33,698 nucleotides of DNA from an uncultured Clostridium sp. (GTDB lineage: Bacteria > Bacillota > Clostridia > TANB77 > CAG-508). This document shows positions 17,165 through 24,526 of this stretch, in pieces. Location of the stretch: NCBI GenBank assembly GCA_948438085.1, contig CAOJKP010000013.1, positions 1-33,698 on the forward strand, given 5' to 3'. Both the position numbers and the translations under genes were made by a program. The notes under the pieces were generated by a model. It made no database searches. It saw only the letters and a program-made list of their open reading frames with translations, and was not told the DNA's origin. Position 1 is the first letter of the stretch; the number at the start of each line of letters is the position of its first letter.

Positions 17165-19354
17165 TCATTTATCTAAATTTCTATACCCATATTTTTTTCC
17201 ATTTCCCTTTTTATTCTTATAATATCTGTCTCCTTTAAACCGTACAATTTTTGATATTTCTGATGTTGATTTATTACCATTTTTTATTAATTCACATACA
17301 TATTCTTTCTTTTTCATTTGCTCTATTGAAGTTTTTAGTTTATCTAGTCTTTCTAATCCAAGATAAACCATATCTTTATTATAAATTATCGAATTTAAAA
17401 ATCTTATTGCTTCTTCCAATTGATTTGCTGTTACATATACTCTAATTAGTAAATCAACTTCCTCAAATGTTACTTTATCATACTTTATATCAATCATTTT
17501 CTTATATGCTTGTATATCACTACTTGTAATTTCTTTTAATTTTATCTTTTTTTCTATAATTTGAACTAATTTATTTGGATTATTACTATTTGTATTCTTT
17601 TGTAATGATACTCTTGGATTTGCTTCATCTTTTGTAAAACTTTCATCTATTTTTCTTCTTGCTTCATATTTTTGCATTAAATTTTGCCATCTTTCTTCAC
17701 TCTCACGCATTAATTTCTGGAACTTATCTTCTTGAATTTGCTCTCCTTTCTTCCATAAATCATCGTCATACACTTTGGCTTTATTTACTAAATCTTCGTC
17801 CATTTGTTTTATATACCTGTATATCATTAATCTTTCTACACCTTCTTGTTCTGCCATTTGCTGTTTAGTTAATCTTCCTCTTATATATCCTAATATTCTT
17901 TTTTGTCTTTTAATTAATTCGAATTCTTTTGCATCTTGTTGTGCCTGTTTTACTAAATTTTCATCTATTTCTTTTATATGTCTTTGTATAGTTGTTTCTG
18001 ATACTCCTTCTTGTTCTGCCATTTGCCCTTGTGTTAAATTTCCTCTTATATATCCCAATAACCTTTCTTGTTTTTTAATTAATTCAAATTCTTTTGCTTC
18101 TTGTTGTGCCTGTTTTACTAAATCTTCATCTATTTGTTTTATATGTTTTTGTATAGTTTTTTCTGATACTCCTTCTTGTTCTGCCATTTGCTCTTGTGTT
18201 AAATTTCCTCTTATATATCCCAATAACCTTTCTTGTTTTTGTATTCTTTTTAATTCTTTTGCTTCTTGTTGTGCTTGTTTTACTAAATCCTCATCTATTT
18301 CTTTTATATAGTCGTAAATTGTTCTTTCTGATACTCCTTCTTGTTCTGCCATTTGCTCTTGTGTTAAATTTCCTCTTATATATCCCAATAACCTTTCTTG
18401 TTTTTGTATTCTTTTTAATTCTTTTGCTTCTTGTTGTGCTTGTTTTACTAAATCCTCATCTATTTCTTTTATATAGTCGTAAATTGTTCTTTCTGATACT
18501 CCTTCTTGTTCTGCCATTTGTTTTTTAGTTAAACTGTCTATTATATATCCTAATATTCTTTTTTGTTTTTCTATTTTTTCTAATCCTTTTCCATTTTCTT
18601 CTATCTGTTTTAATAAATTTATTTTTCGTAATTTTGCCTTTTTTTTATAATTTTTTAATTTTTTACTTTCTTTTTTCGCTTGATTTACTAAATCTTCATT
18701 TATTTTTCTTTTTTTAGGCACATTCTCATCAGTTTCTTTTTTTAATTCTTTCAGTCTTTCATCGTATTTTTCCATTAAGCTTTGCCACTTTTCTTCTCTT
18801 TCACTCATTAATTGCTGAATTTTATTTTCTAATTCTTGCTCTGTTTTAACCCATTCATTTTCATCTTCTTTTTTAGCTCTATTTATTAGTTCTTTATCTA
18901 TTTCTTTCATATAATTCCATATTGTTACTTTTGTTACGCCTTCTTGTTTAGCCATTTCTTCCCTTGTTAATTTTTGCCTTATATATCCTAATAATTTTCT
19001 TTGCCTTTCTATTTGTTCCATTTCCTTTGCATCTTGTTCTGCTTGTTTTAGTAATTCCTCATCTATTTCATTCTTTATATACTTCCATAATGTTACTTCT
19101 GTTATTTCTTCTTTTTTAGCAATTTCTTCTCGTGATAGATTTTGTCTTATATACCCTAATATTCTTTTCTGCTTTTCAATTCTTCTTAGTTCTTCTCCTT
19201 CGATTTTTGCCTGATTTATTAAATCAGCATCTATTTTTTCCATGTGTTTCCATATTGTTACTGCTGATACTCCTTTTTTTTCCGCCATTTGATTATACGA
19301 TAAATTTTGTCTTATATAATTTAATAAATCTTCTTGTTTTATTTTTACTCTCAA
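17165..19354 (-). CDS. protein of eight tandem helix-turn-helix units
   Basis: I do not recognise this 729-residue protein as a named family. It is made of repeated units of about 55 residues beginning near 10, 65, 121, 267, 322, 377, 432 and 487. Each unit reads roughly LLGYIRGNLTQEQMAEQEGV then a SE-TI-YIKEIDEDLVKQAQ region. The T-EQMAEQEGVSE-TI part has the pattern of resolvase or transposase-type helix-turn-helix DNA-binding motifs, and the rest is a charged helical linker. After units 3 and 8 comes a related insert (EEKWQSLMEKYDER and EERWQNLMQKYEAR), suggesting an older duplication of a larger block. Residues 210-266 hold remains of another unit. The C-terminus (about 590-729) is different, helical, with one more HTH-like segment (STSEISKIVRFKG) and a basic tail. 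Start is TTG with AAGGGAG ten bases ahead. It follows the hydrolase gene by 17 bases. A DNA-tracking or array-binding role is inference. Confidence 0.8.
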   Translation of the reverse strand: MRVKIKQEDLLNYIRQNLSYNQMAEKKGVSAVTIWKHMEKIDADLINQAKIEGEELRRIEKQKRILGYIRQNLSREEIAKKEEITEVTLWKYIKNEIDEELLKQAEQDAKEMEQIERQRKLLGYIRQKLTREEMAKQEGVTKVTIWNYMKEIDKELINRAKKEDENEWVKTEQELENKIQQLMSEREEKWQSLMEKYDERLKELKKETDENVPKKRKINEDLVNQAKKESKKLKNYKKKAKLRKINLLKQIEENGKGLEKIEKQKRILGYIIDSLTKKQMAEQEGVSERTIYDYIKEIDEDLVKQAQQEAKELKRIQKQERLLGYIRGNLTQEQMAEQEGVSERTIYDYIKEIDEDLVKQAQQEAKELKRIQKQERLLGYIRGNLTQEQMAEQEGVSEKTIQKHIKQIDEDLVKQAQQEAKEFELIKKQERLLGYIRGNLTQGQMAEQEGVSETTIQRHIKEIDENLVKQAQQDAKEFELIKRQKRILGYIRGRLTKQQMAEQEGVERLMIYRYIKQMDEDLVNKAKVYDDDLWKKGEQIQEDKFQKLMRESEERWQNLMQKYEARRKIDESFTKDEANPRVSLQKNTNSNNPNKLVQIIEKKIKLKEITSSDIQAYKKMIDIKYDKVTFEEVDLLIRVYVTANQLEEAIRFLNSIIYNKDMVYLGLERLDKLKTSIEQMKKKEYVCELIKNGNKSTSEISKIVRFKGDRYYKNKKGNGKKYGYRNLDK
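17897..18556 (-). repeat. 165-bp tandem DNA repeats encoding HTH units 4-7
   Basis: Four consecutive copies: 18556-18392, 18391-18227, 18226-18062 and 18061-17897. The copies at 18392-18520 and 18227-18355 are identical base for base over 129 positions, and the identity extends further through the next unit boundary. Such identity shows recent expansion, and copy number may vary between strains or be mis-assembled. Confidence 0.9.
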
Positions 19355-19371
19355 TTTTATAATACTCCCTT

Positions 19372-20088
19372 TTATAACTCCATTTTATATCCATCTTCTT
19401 TAACAAAAATATTATTTAATTTACGAACATTTAATTCTTCTCTTGTTTCATCTTTCATATGTGTTGCAATTATTGTTTTATTATATTTTTTTATAAGATA
19501 TTCTAAATTATCTATTCCCATATGTGATTCATCTCCTACAATATTTGAACTGTCTGCAATTGTAATTTCACATTTATTTACAATATTTTCTACGCCTTTA
19601 CATAAAGAAGAGTCTCCAGTAAACCCTAATTTATTATCTATTATATATCCGTAAGATGGCTTTTCATTTCCATGTATTACAGGAATTGGTTGAATCTTAT
19701 AATTAATATTATTATTTTCTAAAACTTCATTTTCATCTAATTCTATAAATTGTATATATTCCATTATCTTTTCTAAAAGATTATAATCATATATTTTAAA
19801 TAACTGTTTTATTTTATTTTCAATTGATATGGGTCCTATTATTGTTGTTTTCCTTGATACATTTTTTGCTTTGTACATATACATTAATAAAAATGGTATA
19901 TCAGCTATATGGTCTCCATGCATATGTGTAATTAATATTTTATCTAATTTTTCTGGTATATGCTTACTATTTAATAATTGCTTTAGTGCTCCATTTGGCA
20001 CATCAACAAGCATGTCCTCATTTAATAAAGTACATGCACTATTATATTTAGAATATATAGCTCCTGTTCCAATTAAATCTATTTTCAT
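19372..20088 (-). CDS. metallo-beta-lactamase-fold hydrolase, RNase Z-like
   Basis: A 238-residue zinc hydrolase. It has the start MKIDLIGTGA, the metal motif THMHGDHIAD (His55, His57, Asp59, His60), a further PVIHGNEKPSYGY His, the GFTGDSSLC Asp and a TIIATHMKDE His near the end. This order is that of the RNase Z/ElaC-like branch, but it is shorter than true tRNase Z (about 300) and lacks an evident long exosite arm. General phosphodiesterase activity is therefore a safer call. A GTG four codons upstream is in frame, but GGAGG directly before the ATG at 20088 decides the start. It is the first gene of a pair with the HTH repeat protein. Confidence 0.8.
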   Translation of the reverse strand: MKIDLIGTGAIYSKYNSACTLLNEDMLVDVPNGALKQLLNSKHIPEKLDKILITHMHGDHIADIPFLLMYMYKAKNVSRKTTIIGPISIENKIKQLFKIYDYNLLEKIMEYIQFIELDENEVLENNNINYKIQPIPVIHGNEKPSYGYIIDNKLGFTGDSSLCKGVENIVNKCEITIADSSNIVGDESHMGIDNLEYLIKKYNKTIIATHMKDETREELNVRKLNNIFVKEDGYKMEL

Positions 20089-20231
20089 TTTTACCTCCAC
20101 TTATAGTTAGTTTATTTTAATAGTTATACTATCATAAATCTTATATTTTTTCTATAAAAATGAAATAATTTATTGTATAAATATATCTACATAATAAACT
20201 ATTTGTTTTACTAACTTTATTCAGATTAATG

Positions 20232-20260
20232 TTTACATAACATTTAGAATGTGATATACT
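20232..20260 (+). promoter_or_regulatory. promoter of the papain-like gene
   Basis: TTTACA at 20232-20237 and TATACT at 20255-20260 are 17 bases apart, each one base from consensus. A strong AAGGAGG ribosome site follows at 20271-20277. This is the best promoter in the window. Confidence 0.7.
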
Positions 20261-20285
20261 ATTACTCACTAAGGAGGTATTGTAT

Positions 20286-20906
20286 ATGAAAAAAAGGACA
20301 CGTATTAACATGCTTTACACTGCTCATTTAATATCTAACTCAGTGACAACCGATTTAGATACTATTCTTGATGCAGAAAACATCAACTGCTATGCTGCAG
20401 CTCGGATGTTAACCTATCCTGATAAGAATAGGCTTTATTACTCGCCAGGCAGAATCTACAATCTGCGAAATGGAGGTAACGGAAGATTTTTAACAATGGA
20501 ACTTGATGATTTAGAATTTATTCATAAATGCATTATGTTAGATAGTATTGCTCTAAATCAGTCTTGTACAAGAATTAACAGTTTTCATGATATTTATGAA
20601 TATGATGGGTACCACTATTTTGCTTTATGCAAAAGTAAAATAGTCCTTCCCAAGTACGTTAATCTTCAGTCAAAAGAAGATTGGCATTTTATCTTCCGTC
20701 TCCCTGGTGGCGTATGGCTTCATAAGCCAGGTTTCGAGCAATCCATTGATGCTATAGATTGGGTTGAAGAAGGTAAATGCTTTGAAAGTACAGCATTCAG
20801 TCCCTTATTCAATTTCAGTTTGCCTGTAGAAGTAACCTGCTTTGAGAATATGTTTTATAGGCTTGATAACAAGTATGCATTAGGTCTGCCGAGAGATGAT
20901 TTTTAA
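20286..20906 (+). CDS. orphan protein with papain-like Cys/His motifs
   Basis: A 206-residue soluble protein not assigned to a named family. Two segments stand out: AENINCYAAAR (Cys35) near the start and DWHFIFRLPGGVWLHKPG (His134) in the second half. In papain-like and NlpC/P60-like cysteine peptidases a Cys at a helix start (NCYA type) and a later WHF-type His with a W-HKPG strand serve as the catalytic pair. I infer such a fold; the third residue is unclear. Seven cysteines are scattered and no signal peptide or membrane helix is seen, so it should act in the cytoplasm. It lies alone on the plus strand among minus genes, has its own promoter and terminator, and is visibly GC-richer (25 of 60 bases in 20401-20460 against 15 of 60 in 19801-19860). 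These are signs of transfer. The start at 20286 is fixed by AAGGAGG. Confidence 0.6.
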   Translation: MKKRTRINMLYTAHLISNSVTTDLDTILDAENINCYAAARMLTYPDKNRLYYSPGRIYNLRNGGNGRFLTMELDDLEFIHKCIMLDSIALNQSCTRINSFHDIYEYDGYHYFALCKSKIVLPKYVNLQSKEDWHFIFRLPGGVWLHKPGFEQSIDAIDWVEEGKCFESTAFSPLFNFSLPVEVTCFENMFYRLDNKYALGLPRDDF

Positions 20907-20967
20907 GTCCTTTATCGAAAATATTCTTTAATTAGTTTATTTCGGTTTAAAATCATTCCTCAATCTA

Positions 20968-21008
20968 AAAGGCACAACATGATATTAGAACAATCGTGTT
21001 GTGCCTTT
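20968..21008 (+). terminator. terminator of the papain-like gene
   Basis: A 16-bp stem with one G-U pair (AAAGGCACAACATGAT and its complement at 20993-21008) has a 9-base loop. T-rich sequence follows. Confidence 0.8.
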
Positions 21009-21122
21009 TGCTTTAAGATTTTTTATTACTTTATCAATTTTATTTTTTCGCATTTTAGTATCCATTCTCAATTCTTCTATTTTATACATTTCTATTAGCT
21101 TGTATATATCTTCATAAGTAAC
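20985..21122 (-). pseudogene. decayed copy of the tail of the 116-residue protein
   Basis: With no start codon of its own, this frame reads VTYEDIYKLIEMYKIEELR then MDTKMRKNKIDKVIK. It clearly matches the C-terminus of the 116-residue protein gene about 550 bases away (ISNEDLDKLIEMYNNEIEEL then RTDTKIRKTKIEKMI), with a two-residue deletion. The frame begins right after the stop of the 83-residue membrane protein, one register over, and runs into the terminator hairpin of the opposing gene. It is either a leftover of a duplicated gene or an extension reached by a frameshift. Confidence 0.6.
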
Positions 21123-21129
21123 ATTTTGT

Positions 21130-21381
21130 TTATTGTTCTAAATATCCCATAACAATACAAAGAGCAATTATTATTGCAAAAGCTATTGCTCCAAATATTG
21201 CTATATGCATTTGTTGTTTATGTTCTAGTTCCATATTTTTTCTTTTTTCTTCTTGCTTTATTTGATACCTTGTTTTTTTAGGTGGTTTATTAGATTTTAT
21301 GTCCATATTTTTATCTATAATTTTTTCAATATCTGCTTCAATGCTTGCTTCTTTATTTTTAAAATTAAAATTTAATTTCAT
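21130..21381 (-). CDS. small single-span membrane protein
   Basis: An 83-residue protein with a charged, coiled-coil-prone first 57 residues (KKTRYQIKQEEKRKNMELEH). One membrane helix (about 59-79, IAIFGAIAFAIIIALCIVMGY) ends near the C-terminus, so most of the protein should face the cytoplasm. I do not recognise a family. AAGGAG before the ATG supports translation. It is separated from the operon upstream by a dyad element in its 5' region. Given its place after the kinase/transglutaminase operon it may belong to the same system, but nothing in the sequence proves it. Confidence 0.6.
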   Translation of the reverse strand: MKLNFNFKNKEASIEADIEKIIDKNMDIKSNKPPKKTRYQIKQEEKRKNMELEHKQQMHIAIFGAIAFAIIIALCIVMGYLEQ

Positions 21382-21422
21382 ACAATTCTCCTTCTAGCTT
21401 CAAGCTTATATGATTAGTATTT

Positions 21423-21470
21423 GTATTTATATTATAGGAAAATTCTCTGAATTTCCTATAATATAAATAC
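21423..21470. other. 19-bp perfect dyad upstream of the small membrane protein gene
   Basis: Arms 21423-21441 and 21452-21470 are perfect inverted complements with a 10-base centre. No T-run follows on either strand, so a simple terminator is less likely than an mRNA stem or protein-binding site in the leader of the 83-residue protein gene, about 40 bases before its start. Confidence 0.55.
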
Positions 21471-21507
21471 ATTTCACACAAATTTTATTTCATAAAATTG
21501 GGCGAGC

Positions 21508-21572
21508 GAACAAAGACGCGGACTTTAAAATGTTTTAAATAGTGTAAATGTTATTAATGTCCGCTTTTGTTC
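21508..21572 (-). terminator. possible hairpin at the end of the 116-residue protein gene
   Basis: GAACAAA and GCGGAC at 21508-21523 pair with GTCCGC and TTTGTTC at 21559-21572, with a small internal mismatch and a 35-base loop that contains the stop codon. The GC-rich stretch GGGCGAGCGAAC nearby is unusual for this DNA. A weak terminator is one reading. Confidence 0.3.
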
Positions 21573-21904
21573 TTAGTCTGTATCATTTTTTCAATTTTAG
21601 TTTTTCGTATTTTTGTATCTGTTCTTAATTCTTCTATTTCATTATTATACATTTCTATTAATTTGTCTAAGTCTTCATTAGAAATATTTTTTTCGTTAAG
21701 TTCCATATTATCATACAATTTTTTTAATTCTTTTAGTCTTTTTTCTTCTTCGTTTTCACTAATTACTATATTTTCTATGAAGTTATTCTTATCTTTATTT
21801 TTATTTAGTATTTCCTTGCTTTCATTCTTTTTAAAAAATTTGTTTAAAAATTTTTTTACCTTTTCAAATACTGTTTCATTATATCTTATTAATCCCTTAT
21901 TCAC
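21554..21904 (-). CDS. hypothetical charged coiled-coil protein with basic amphipathic N-terminus
   Basis: A 116-residue protein without recognisable domain. Residues 13-27 (FEKVKKFLNKFFKK) form a basic amphipathic helix suited to lie on a membrane. The rest is highly charged and helical, ending KLIEMYNNEIEELRTDTKIR. The N-terminal helix resembles the C-terminus of the 144-residue protein of the same operon (FTKFINKIKKFFK). Its start overlaps the stop of the lipoprotein gene by four bases (ATGA), implying translational coupling. Its tail is duplicated at 21.0-21.1 kb. Function unknown; a membrane-surface partner of the lipoprotein is my inference. Confidence 0.65.
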   Translation of the reverse strand: MNKGLIRYNETVFEKVKKFLNKFFKKNESKEILNKNKDKNNFIENIVISENEEEKRLKELKKLYDNMELNEKNISNEDLDKLIEMYNNEIEELRTDTKIRKTKIEKMIQTKNKSGH

Positions 21905-24060
21905 CTTATATTTGTTTCCTTCCCCAGATTACTTGCTTCTATTTCCAATTTCTTTGCTTGATTATTTATGTTTCTTTCTTCTTTAGCTTCATTTCTTTTA
22001 TTTCTTAATATTTCTAATTTTTCATCTCTTTTTAAAATGTTTATAATTTCTTTTAAAGATTTAGCTTTTATTACTCCTTCTTTATCTTTTAATTTTACTT
22101 CTTCTACTGGCATTTCTTTATTTGTAACTTTTTTAGCCAATCCTAAAGCACACAATATCCCAATAATACCACAAAAATTTGAATATTGATTTTTATTTTG
22201 CCTATCTATTTGAATTATATAGCCTTTTACCTCTTCTTCATTAATATCTTCGCTTTTCTCTTCTATTGCTTTTTTCCAAGCTTCTTCATATATCTTTTCA
22301 GCATCAATTGGTAACATCCTAGCATAATCAGGAAATTCTACAGCTTTCTCCATTGGTAATAAGTAAAATGGAGTAAGATTATAATTATCAAATGATGGCG
22401 CTTCCTCTTCATTAACAATAACATCTATATTAGTTAAATCTACAAAATAGTATTCACCATCAATTTGCACTACATTCCAAGTATGTTCTATTCCTTGTAC
22501 TTTAACAGATTCTACTCCAGCTTCATTAAATAAAGCTTGTGCATATCTAGTATAGCCATTACATACTCCTTTTTCTTCCATCACACTATAATATAAGCAT
22601 TCACCCCAACCTTTTATTATTTCTTCTTCACCATAATTATTATCGTCAATTAAATCGTCATCATACTCCATATGACTCACAACATATTCACTTAATACTT
22701 TTATTTTTTCTTCTTCAGACATATCTTCTGTTATTACATCCGAAACAATCTCTTTTAATTTATACTTTATTCCTAAACTCTTTTGTGTAAATGGATGTTT
22801 AATTTCATGTATTTCACAATATTCAAATAATTCATCTGAACACATTCCTGCATTATTAACTTCAAATCCAACTATTTCTTTTAGATTAGGTAATGATTCT
22901 ACTGTTTCTAATAACTTTTCTGAGCTTATACAATTCAAAAAGCTAATATTTAAAACTTCAATATTACTTCCATTAATTGCACTTATATCTTGCATAAAAC
23001 AATTTGGATCACGAGCCATTCCTTTATGATTTACAGGAAATGGCTCAGAAATCATATCTATTCTTTCTTGAAAATCTTTATAAATTAATGCATTTATATC
23101 ATAAAATTTACAAACTGGAAGCCCAAATGAAAGTTGTTTTAGGTTATTAAGCCCTTTTAATCCTTCTAAATTAGTTTCTTGTGATTCTGCTGTAATAGAT
23201 AATTTTTCTAAAAAAGGGCACATAGTAAAATCAAATTTATCAATATAATCAATACCTGTTTGTCCATCAATAATAATATTTTTTAAAGAATATGATTTAA
23301 ATGATATTTCTTCATCTTCCAAAAAAATTATTTGAGGATTTACCAATATTAGTGTTTCTAGATTTGGCATTTGTGAAAATTCGTCTTCTTGTAAATATGC
23401 CTCATATAACCATAATTTTTTGCAAGCACTATAGTCTAAATTTTTAATTTTATTATTAGGATTCCAAAGGTAAATATCTTTTGTATTTCCTTTCTTATAT
23501 TCATTACATACAGAACAATTATTAAATTTTAAGTCTAATTTTTCATGTTTATCAAAATCATCTTTTAGCGCATCAACCGCAAACTCATATCCGTTTTCTT
23601 TATAATCTATATATTTTTTTCCATTATATGTTGCAAATAAATCCTGTGTATATTTTGAATCATATATGTATAAATTTTCTAAAGTTATATCTGATATTTC
23701 TAAATTATATAAAGTTCCAGATACATCACTTCTGTCACTTAATTCAATGCTTACATTCGTTCCATCTATTACAATACTAGAAATAAATTCGTCCATTGTT
23801 CCATCTAAAATAAGATTATTTGTTTCAAAACATCTTACTAATTTTTCTTTCAATTCCTTTATTTCTTCATTTTCTATTAAGTCAATTTCATTTTCTTCGC
23901 TACTTAGATTTTTTATGTTATTTTCTTGTTCTTCAATACTTATATTTTCTGGTATATTATTACTATATCCATGAATTTCTCTTCCACAACCTGATACATT
24001 AAGGGTTAATACCCCTGCTGCTATTAATGTTTTTATTCCAATCTTACTTTTATATGTCAT
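21901..24060 (-). CDS. lipoprotein with leucine-rich region and transglutaminase-like domain
   Basis: A 719-residue exported protein. It has a signal peptide with lipobox NVSGC (Cys25) and an acidic linker (35-70). A region with leucine-rich-repeat-like strands follows (about 195-400; LDYSACKKLWLYEAYLQ, LEGLKGLNNLKQLSFG, IEVLNISFLNCISSEKL). A transglutaminase-like domain spans about 430-560, with Cys500 in GVCNGYTRYAQAL, His526 in IEHTWNVVQIDG and Asp541 in YYFVDLTNID: a complete Cys-His-Asp triad. Near residues 626-643 a hydrophobic segment could cross the membrane, leaving a charged tail of about 75 residues inside. If both anchors are used, the enzyme part is tethered outside and the tail reports inside. 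Such domains in bacteria act as peptidases or cross-linkers. AGGAG precedes the ATG. The operon neighbours are a 144-residue protein (upstream) and a coupled 116-residue protein (downstream). Confidence 0.8.
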   Translation of the reverse strand: MTYKSKIGIKTLIAAGVLTLNVSGCGREIHGYSNNIPENISIEEQENNIKNLSSEENEIDLIENEEIKELKEKLVRCFETNNLILDGTMDEFISSIVIDGTNVSIELSDRSDVSGTLYNLEISDITLENLYIYDSKYTQDLFATYNGKKYIDYKENGYEFAVDALKDDFDKHEKLDLKFNNCSVCNEYKKGNTKDIYLWNPNNKIKNLDYSACKKLWLYEAYLQEDEFSQMPNLETLILVNPQIIFLEDEEISFKSYSLKNIIIDGQTGIDYIDKFDFTMCPFLEKLSITAESQETNLEGLKGLNNLKQLSFGLPVCKFYDINALIYKDFQERIDMISEPFPVNHKGMARDPNCFMQDISAINGSNIEVLNISFLNCISSEKLLETVESLPNLKEIVGFEVNNAGMCSDELFEYCEIHEIKHPFTQKSLGIKYKLKEIVSDVITEDMSEEEKIKVLSEYVVSHMEYDDDLIDDNNYGEEEIIKGWGECLYYSVMEEKGVCNGYTRYAQALFNEAGVESVKVQGIEHTWNVVQIDGEYYFVDLTNIDVIVNEEEAPSFDNYNLTPFYLLPMEKAVEFPDYARMLPIDAEKIYEEAWKKAIEEKSEDINEEEVKGYIIQIDRQNKNQYSNFCGIIGILCALGLAKKVTNKEMPVEEVKLKDKEGVIKAKSLKEIINILKRDEKLEILRNKRNEAKEERNINNQAKKLEIEASNLGKETNIR

Positions 24061-24083
24061 TTTTTGTTACTCCTATATAACTT

Positions 24084-24518
24084 TTATTTTCCAATTTTAA
24101 AAAATTTTTTTATTTTATTAATAAATTTAGTAAAAAATCCTTCTTTATATTCTACTAAAGCTTTTGATATAACATTTTCTTTTTGTTCAGAATGCTTAAA
24201 TAAATTATCAGGACTAAATTTTTCTTTTTCTATTTTAGTATTATTAATATATATATCCTTCAAATTTTCTTTTTCTAATTGATTATTACACCAATATTGT
24301 AAGTTAATAGCTGAAATTAGTACTAATCCTTCATATGAAATATCTTGATTGGATATAGGTTTATTAGCCTCATATATTGGATTATAATTAATATCTCGTT
24401 CTTCTTTTAATGTATTATAAATGGCTTTAGGTATTTTATTTACATATCTTTCTCCTAATGCATTTATTAAACTATAAACTTCTGAATATGCTTGTGGAAT
24501 TTTAGCAACATTTATCAT
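24084..24518 (-). CDS. hypothetical protein with basic amphipathic C-terminal helix
   Basis: A 144-residue protein I cannot name. It begins MINVAKIPQAYSEVYSLINAL and has a helical first half with RYVNKIPKAIYNTL. The middle segment is EGLVLISAINLQYWCNN, and the last helix (about 126-144) is strongly basic and amphipathic (FTKFINKIKKFFKIGK). It has no signal peptide or spanning helix. AGGAGAT precedes the ATG 8 bases after the kinase-like gene, and the lipoprotein gene starts 23 bases after its stop, so it sits between them in one transcript. The terminal helix resembles the N-terminus of the 116-residue protein, which suggests both attach to membrane or to the same partner. Confidence 0.65.
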   Translation of the reverse strand: MINVAKIPQAYSEVYSLINALGERYVNKIPKAIYNTLKEERDINYNPIYEANKPISNQDISYEGLVLISAINLQYWCNNQLEKENLKDIYINNTKIEKEKFSPDNLFKHSEQKENVISKALVEYKEGFFTKFINKIKKFFKIGK

Positions 24519-24526
24519 TTTATCTC

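Noticed and set aside
17775..18528. Long open frames on the plus strand, antisense to the HTH repeat gene
   Set aside because: They are the reverse reading of a repetitive gene, rich in Cys, Phe and Leu in a repeating pattern, with no ribosome site. The minus frame has clear repeated domain structure.
17897..18556. Tandem repeats as a possible CRISPR array
   Set aside because: Units are 165 bp, contiguous, coding and without unique spacers.
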